NCBI GenBank assembly: GCA_903868295.1
Contig: CAIPUQ010000057.1
Span: 1-9,483 of the forward strand
Source: an uncultured Roseiflexaceae bacterium
GTDB lineage: Bacteria > Chloroflexota > Chloroflexia > Chloroflexales > Roseiflexaceae
Length of the DNA stretch: 9,483 nucleotides
Direction: 5' to 3'
The position numbers and the translations under genes were made by a program. This document shows, in pieces, positions 1 through 5,900 of this stretch (its first letter is position 1; each line of letters begins with the position of its first letter). The notes under the pieces were generated by a model, which worked only from the letters and a program-made list of their open reading frames with translations, was not told where the DNA came from and ran no database searches.

Positions 1-588
1 ACCGTAGATGGCAGACTGTCGGAAGACGACCGTCCGCAAATCATAGATGCGATGGTAGTCACGCACGTACTGGTCGCCGGTGCCTTTCGAGCAGCCATAC
101 GGCGAGTGAAAGTCGAGCGGTTGGGCCTCGGTCACGCCACGTGGCAGGTCGCGATAGCGCCAGCGGGTGGCGTCTTCGACCACCACAATGTCCTCCATGC
201 CGCCGTAGACCTTGTTGGTCGACGAGTAGAGGACGATTGGGTTGCGACCACCGGCGCGAGCGGCCTCGAGGACGTTGAAGGTCCCGAGTGCATTGATGTC
301 GAAGTCTTCGCGCGGGTTGGCCACCGACGTGGTGACCGCTACTTGACCGGCGAGGTGGATAATCGTGTCGGCGTCGGCGAGTGCCTCGGCAGTCAGCTTG
401 GCGTCGCGGATATCGCCGCGACGGAGCACAACCTTGTCGCCGTAGCTCCGCTGGAGCCAGGCGAGATTGTGTGACGATCCTGGCCGAGAAAGGTTATCGT
501 ACAAAGTGACACGATAGCCGTCAGCAAGGAGTGCAGCAGCCAGATTCGCCCCGATGAAGCCTGCGCCACCGGTGATTACGATATGCAT
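1..588 (-). CDS. NAD-dependent nucleotide-sugar epimerase, CDP-paratose/tyvelose 2-epimerase-like (3' end outside window)
   Basis: Reading the minus strand from the ATG at 588-586 gives 196 uninterrupted codons that run off the window edge. The protein is an extended short-chain dehydrogenase/reductase. It begins MHIVITGGAGFIG, a Rossmann NAD-binding GGxGxxG motif at residues 7-13, and an acidic residue (D31) ending the second strand favours NAD over NADP. The catalytic Tyr and Lys are in YGCSK (Y164, K168), with the active-site Ser/Thr run SST at 122-124 before NKVYG. The segments RWRYRDLPRGVTE (143-154) and LDFHSPYGCSKG (158-169) resemble CDP-paratose 2-epimerase, which interconverts CDP-paratose and CDP-tyvelose at C2. 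That family is about 340 residues long, so roughly 57% is present. GAGG lies 4 nt before the ATG, a modest ribosome site. The epimerase fold is certain; the exact sugar is inferred from motif memory. The gene is transcribed away from the large membrane gene. Confidence 0.88.
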   Translation of the reverse strand, partial: MHIVITGGAGFIGANLAAALLADGYRVTLYDNLSRPGSSHNLAWLQRSYGDKVVLRRGDIRDAKLTAEALADADTIIHLAGQVAVTTSVANPREDFDINALGTFNVLEAARAGGRNPIVLYSSTNKVYGGMEDIVVVEDATRWRYRDLPRGVTEAQPLDFHSPYGCSKGTGDQYVRDYHRIYDLRTVVFRQSAIYG

Positions 589-655
589 GGAGCCTCTATA
601 TCAATTGCGAACAAAAACACAGAAAATTCAGGTAACGCGCACCGTTCCCGCAGAT

Positions 656-683
656 ATCATACCATAGCCGCGCAGACGGGCAA
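656..683 (-). promoter_or_regulatory. candidate sigma-70-type promoter for the epimerase
   Basis: On the minus strand, TTGCCC (683-678, 4 of 6 matches to TTGACA) is followed by a 16-bp spacer and TATGAT (661-656, 5 of 6 matches to TATAAT). The triplet TGG directly before TATGAT makes it an extended -10. Transcription would start near 649, giving a leader of about 60 nt. This is pattern matching only. Confidence 0.4.
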
Positions 684-790
684 CCTGCGGTTCACAGCAT
701 GGACGCATCGCAACGCCGTAGAGTTCCATTTTGTGACGTCGCCGACGGCGCTTCTCGCGGACCGCCATGGGTCTGTACAGCAGCGTACGA

Positions 791-808
791 TACGAATTAC
801 TACGAATT
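791..808. repeat. 10-bp-phased direct repeat TACGAATT
   Basis: TACGAATT occurs at 791-798 and again at 801-808, exactly one helical turn apart, about 35-50 bp upstream of the candidate -10 of the plus-strand operon. The spacing suits a regulator binding one face of the DNA, but two 8-mers can also occur by chance. The repeat is certain; the role is not. Confidence 0.35.
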
Positions 809-843
809 GTCATAGAAATCGGCGTCACCATCGAATATTGTTC

Positions 844-849
844 TATAAT
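844..849 (+). promoter_or_regulatory. candidate -10 element for the YYY operon
   Basis: A perfect TATAAT hexamer lies about 125 nt before the start codon of the giant gene. No good -35 sits 16-18 bp upstream; the best TTGTCA (807-812) is 31 bp away. It is flanked by a small dyad, ATATT (835-839) and AATAT (847-851). If used, it would probably need an activator, for which the phased repeat just upstream is a candidate site. Start would be near 856, with a leader of about 118 nt. Confidence 0.33.
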
Positions 850-962
850 ATGCCATGAAATGGAATATCCAAGAGGCAGAACGTCGCACAAGCGGGGTTC
901 TGTGGTGTTATTTGTAGAAAATCCGCTCGGCCAGGACCACTGCGCGGCGGGAATGAACGGAT

Positions 963-967
963 AAGGA
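963..967 (+). promoter_or_regulatory. ribosome binding site of the giant YYY gene
   Basis: AAGGA lies 6 nt before the ATG at 974-976. It decides this start: the nearby ATG at 967 is in another frame and has no such spacing, and the chosen ATG leads into a charged N-terminus followed by the first membrane segment. Confidence 0.7.
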
Positions 968-973
968 TGCGAG

Positions 974-2983
974 ATGAATGTGAAGTCGTTCTTCCAACGG
1001 TCAGCAGGACAAACCATCGCACTGCTGGCAATTCTCTTGCTGGGTGCATACTTCCGTTTCGGCGGGTTGTTTATGTGGGACGAGCCGTCGTTCCGCTTGC
1101 ACCCCGACGAGCGGTTTTTGACCGAAGTCGCCACGCAAATTCGTCTCCCCGCGAGCGTTACCGAATACCTCGATACGTCGAATTCGCCGCTCAACCCGCG
1201 CAACGGGAACTATAAATTTTTTGTCTACGGGATGGTCCCCCACGAGTTGACACGCCTCACGGCGGTGTTGATTACGCCGCCCGAGCGTTTGCCGGCGATG
1301 AACCCTGGCGAAGGTCCGCCAAAGCCCAATGCCGAAAAAGACATCTCGGCCTTGATGCCGGAATTCATCCGCGCCATCATTAACCCAGATGGCCGCGACT
1401 ATACCAGCGACATTCACAAGGTCGGGCGTGTCTGGTCGACGCTGTTTGACCTGCTTTCGATCCTGGTTATTTATGGGTTGGGGCGCCGGTTATACGGTGC
1501 AGGCGTCGGGTTGTTGGCTGCCTTGATGTATGCCGGTACGGGCTTTGCAATCCAACAAGCACACTTTTTTACGGTCGATGCCACGAGTGCATTTTTCATT
1601 TTGCTGACGGTCTATTACTCGGTCCGTGTGGCACAGCGTGGCTCGCTGACCGACTATGCCGGTGCCACATTTGCAATCGGTGCCTCGATTGCCTGCCGTA
1701 TTACGCTTGCCACGGTCGCAGTGGTCACCATCGTAGCAGCGTTTAGTCGAATCTATGCCGCATGGCAACGCGGGAGCACCCGCGCCATGGCACGCGACTT
1801 TGGGTTGCTCGTCCTCACCGGTATACTGGCGATTTTTGTGGCGCGGACATTAGGTCCTGACATGTTCGCAGGGACACTCCCCGGTGCGCCCGACAAACTA
1901 ATCTTGACCGAGGTGTTGGGTGAGCGGGCTGTGGCCGTCGACGAGTTCTTCCAAGGCAAGGGGTTCTTCGATATCCGCCCCGATGATCGGTTCCTCAAGA
2001 GCATGGACGACATTCGGCGCTTTGCCTCGGGCGAGGTCGACTGGCCACCCACGCAGCAGTGGGCGGCGCGGCCACGGTACGTATTTGCATTGAGCAATAT
2101 GGTCTATGCCGGCATGGGTGCACCGTTGGGGATTGCGGCATGGATCGGGTTCTTGGTGGCAGGTTGGCAGTTGATCCGTCGCAAGAAGCTGGTGCACCTC
2201 GTCCCTTGGGCGTGGGTGCTGTTCTTCTTTGGCTGGCAGGGCGGCCAATTTTTGATGTCGATGCGCTATTACTTGCCGATTTATGGCGTCCTGATTATCT
2301 TTGCTGCCTGGCTGGTGGTCTTGTTGGCGCAGCAACGCCAGCGTGTGTTTGACACAGTGATGCGCTGGATGTGGCAACCGGGCGACCCGGTGTTGCACCG
2401 TGCACGCGCCTTGACCATTGGGCGTAGCATTGCATTTATGGCGGTTGTACCAGCGCTGGTCGTGGTGACGGGTGCGTTAGCGTGGGGTTTTGCATTCTCA
2501 CGCATGTACACCGAAGAACACAGTCGCGTGGCTGCTTCGCGCTGGATCTATACCAACATCCCGCCTGGGTCGGGCATCAGTGCCGAATCGTGGGACGATG
2601 GCTTGCCGTTGGGGTTGGATGGTCGATCTGCGGATGAGTTCAAGGGCTATGCGTTCCCGGTATATGGTGAAGACGAAAAGAACAAATGGTACGGCAACGG
2701 CAACCCCGACGAGCTGGGGATGCTGGATCAAATCGACAAGGTCGATTACATCATCATGAGCAGCAACCGTGTCTACGACACGGCAGGGCGCTTGGTGATG
2801 CGCTATCCGGCACTCATCAACTACTACAAAGCGTTGGCAGATGGGTCGTTGGGGTTCACGTTGGTCGCCGAGTTCCGCGCTGCGCCGCGGTTGTTTGGGT
2901 TCGAAGTACCCACGTCGGTCTGGGCCGAAGAAGCGTTTAGCGTCTACGATCATCCACGGGTCTTGATTTTCAAAAAGAACGAC
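974..2983 (+). other. domain: GT39/ArnT-like GT-C module, residues 1-670 of the giant protein
   Basis: After a first membrane segment (about 14-34) comes the loop WDEPSFRLHPDERF (35-48). Acidic pairs D36-E37 and D45-E46 sit where GT-C enzymes of the PMT/ArnT type keep their catalytic Asp-Glu. A motif HFFTVD (197-202) and SMRYYLPIYG (429-438) are also typical of bacterial GT39-like proteins. About ten membrane segments end near 510. A soluble, presumably outside, part follows with HSRVAASRWIY and the acidic cluster ESWDD (538-542). It probably uses a polyprenyl-phosphate sugar; acceptor and sugar cannot be read from sequence. Confidence 0.75.
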
Positions 2984-5900
2984 ACCTACTCCAAGACCAA
3001 GGCCGAAGCGATTATTACCAAGGGCGTGGTCTTCGAAGAAGTCTACAAACTGCCCACTATCCGCGCGAGCGCGGTGATGACCGCCCTGCACTTCACGGAT
3101 CTGCAGTGGCCCACGTATCGCAACAGCGCCAAATGGACCGAACTGTTCAGTACGGTCACTACCACCACGCTGCCCTGGTTGTGGTGGTTGCTGGTCTTCG
3201 AGGTAATAGGGTTGGCAGGCTTCGTATTGCTCCAAGGTGCGTTCCGCTGGATGCCGGACCGTGGCTATGGCCTCATCAAAATCCTGAGCCTGGTGACGGT
3301 ATCGTGGCTCATCTGGTTTGCGGCGAGCGTCAACCTGCTCAGCTTCACACGGACGGGGGTCGGTGTCGTCGCCGGCGCCTGGGTCGCGTTGGCTGCCGTT
3401 GTCGGCTGGCGTCAACGTGCAGAGTGGCGCAGCTGGTGGAACCAATCGCGTTGGTTGATTCTGACCACCGAAGGGTTGTTTTTGGTGGCGTACGGCGCGT
3501 TTGTCCTGATCCGTGCGAGTAACCCCGATCTGTGGCATCCCGCCCGTGGCGGCGAAAAGCCCATGGACCTGGCATTTTTGACGGCAGTGATCCGCAGCCC
3601 GGCCTTCCCGCCGATAGACCCGTGGTTCGCCGGCGGCATGTTGAACTATTACTACTTCGGTTTTGTGATGGTGGGCGTGCTCGTCCATCTGACTGGTATT
3701 GCGCCGGCGACGGCATACAACTTGGCAGTCCCGACGATTTTTGCCCTGACTGCGATTGGGTCGTGGAGCGTCGCATTGGCAGTCCAAGGCACCTTTGGGG
3801 TCATCTACGCCGGTAAGTGGCGGTATTGGCTGGCAGCGCTGACCAGCGACGGCAAACGCAAACTTGCTGGTGCTGCGTTGGCTGCGTTGTTTGTGGTGTG
3901 TGCGGGTAACTGGTCACAAGCGCTATGGTATTTGCCCAACACGGGTGAGGCCGGGTTCGAATGTGACAAAGGCACGTCATATGCCATGCAGGCCGAATGC
4001 AAAGGGCGTGGCGAATGGGCCTTCTGGGATGCAACACGTGTCGTCTCGATCAAAACGGGTGACGGCGTCATCAACGAGTTCCCGTTCTTTACCTTCTTGT
4101 TCTCGGATCTGCACGCGCACATGTTTGGTTTGCCCATGTTGGTGGGCAGTCTGGGTGTGATGTTGGCGTTGATACGCCGTCGCCGCCATGACCGCGCGGT
4201 ATGGGCGCGCTGGCGCGAACGTCTTGTTCTGTTGGGTTTTCTGGGGATGTTTGCTGGTGTCTCGTATGCCACCAACACATGGGATTACCCGACCATATTC
4301 GGTATGTCCGTCGTCACATTGGCCTTGCTCGCATGGCGTGACCACCAGCAGCGGCCCAACGCGGTTGCGCACCTGATGGGCTTGTTGGCATCGGTTGCAA
4401 CGGTCTTCGGGTTGTCCAAGGTGTTCGTCTGGCCATTTAGTCGCGCGTTTGCCAGTGATTACACGGGTTTTGACCCATGGACGGGGCCACAGACACCGGC
4501 TTCGTTGTTCTACGAAATCTCAGGAATGTGGGTCTACGCTGCCCTTTTTGCGGCTGTTCTCTTTGTCATTCGGGCCGGGTGGGTACATCGCTTTGTCGCC
4601 GCAGGTCTGTTGGTGGTGACCATCGCCGGCATTGCAGCAAGCGTCTATTTTGCATGGCCCGCGCTGTATGTCGAAGGGTTCGCGATTGCCGTTTTGGTGT
4701 TGTTGATTAGCACAGTGTTGACCCGGTCGGGTACGGTGCGCCAATCGGTCCCGTGGTTTGGCCGAACAACGGCGATTCAGCTCGAACTGCCCGTGTTTGA
4801 CGCACTCGAGCGGCGTGCAGCACCACAGATAGTGCCGATTGCACTCGAGACGGTCTTTATGATGGTGATGGTGTTGGCAGTGTTCGGGATCTCGGCGCTG
4901 ACCGAGGTACTGGTTGCCAAGTCCGACATCGGCCGCATGAATAGTGTCTTTAAATTCGGTATGCAGGTATGGGTCTTTGGGGGTATTAGTGCGGGCGTGT
5001 TGCTGACATGGGTCTGGCAAAAGCTGCGCACCTCCCCTGTCGCGGTGCGTGCGTCGTGGTTGGCAGTCACAGCGATTCTGGTTGGTGCGTCGTTCGTCTA
5101 TCCGATTACCGCTACGCCGGTGCGCATCGCCGAGCGATACGACAAAGACGCGCCAATGTCACTCGACGGCGAAGCGTATCTGCGCTCAGCCAATGCCTCA
5201 TGGGGCGAGAACGGTGTCAACTTCAGCTTCAGCGAAGATGCGGATGGCATTGCGTGGTTGCGTGCAAATGTGACGGGGACACCCGTGGTGCTCGAAGCAC
5301 ACGCCGAAGCCTACCGCTGGATTACCCGTATCGCCACACATACCGGCATGCAATCATTGATGGGTTGGCCGTGGCATGAGCAACAGCAACGCAGCGTGGC
5401 GGATGCCGGCGTTGTCATTGACACCCGTAAGCAGGCCATTCAACGCTGGTATACGAGTACGGATGCACGGCAGACCTTTGCCGAGATGCAGAAGTATGGC
5501 ATCGAATATATCTTCTTTGGCCGCATGGAACGCGCATTGTATGGCGAAAATGCCGGCAACGCGTTCACTGAACTGGCGGTGTCCAAGGACATCACCGAAG
5601 TGTTCCGGAGCGGTGAGACGGTCATCTACCAAGTCCCTCGTGCCGACCATGCACCAGGTGTGCTCAAAACCGGCACGCTGGCTGTCTTTGCGCCGAACCC
5701 CATCCCCCAGCAGTCATTGCTGACTGCCGACAATCAGTCATTGCCCGATGTCGCTGCACCCGGGTGGAACCCCATCACGGACACGCTGCCCGTCATCGTG
5801 CTGTGGATGCTCGCCTGGTATCTGATTGCGTTGCTGGGCTTGTTGCCCGCACTCTGGCTCGGTCCCGCGCAGTGGCCGTGGGCGCGGCTCCTCGGCTTGG

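Larger units (their letters stand above)
589..973. other. divergent intergenic region between epimerase and YYY operon
   Basis: These 385 bp separate two outward-facing genes and must hold both promoters. I see a candidate minus-strand promoter (656-683), a plus-strand TATAAT (844-849), a phased 8-bp direct repeat (791-808), a short perfect dyad CGCCG-A-CGGCG (740-750), and an imperfect hairpin (891-927: 5-bp AGCGG/CCGCT plus 4-bp TTCT/AGAA stems, 14-nt loop). No tRNA, recognisable riboswitch or terminator with a T-run was seen. Open frames crossing this stretch lack ribosome sites and protein-like composition. Confidence 0.6.

Noticed and set aside
52..474. 140-codon plus-strand open frame
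   Set aside because: It is antisense to the epimerase, whose Rossmann and YxxxK motifs are clear on the minus strand.
740..750. CGCCG-A-CGGCG dyad as an operator
   Set aside because: It is only 5 bp per arm in a GC-rich stretch and is not placed near either candidate promoter core.
855..917. 20-residue reading frame (MKWNIQEAERR...) as a leader peptide
   Set aside because: It begins about 6 nt after the candidate -10, has no ribosome site, and shows no attenuator-like structure after it.
891..927. Imperfect hairpin as a riboswitch or terminator in the 5' leader
   Set aside because: It has only 5 and 4 bp stems with an asymmetric internal loop, no T-run, and no recognisable riboswitch core.
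628..1203. 191-codon minus-strand open frame crossing the intergenic region and the start of the giant gene
   Set aside because: It has a basic, Ser/Arg-rich composition without recognisable motifs and no ribosome site, and it overlaps the well-supported plus-strand gene and its promoter region.
2498..3787. 429-codon minus-strand open frame, and a similar 340-codon one at 7640-8662
   Set aside because: Both are antisense to the giant gene and rich in Arg, Gln, His and Asp. This is the usual by-product of GC-rich codons in a hydrophobic protein gene.
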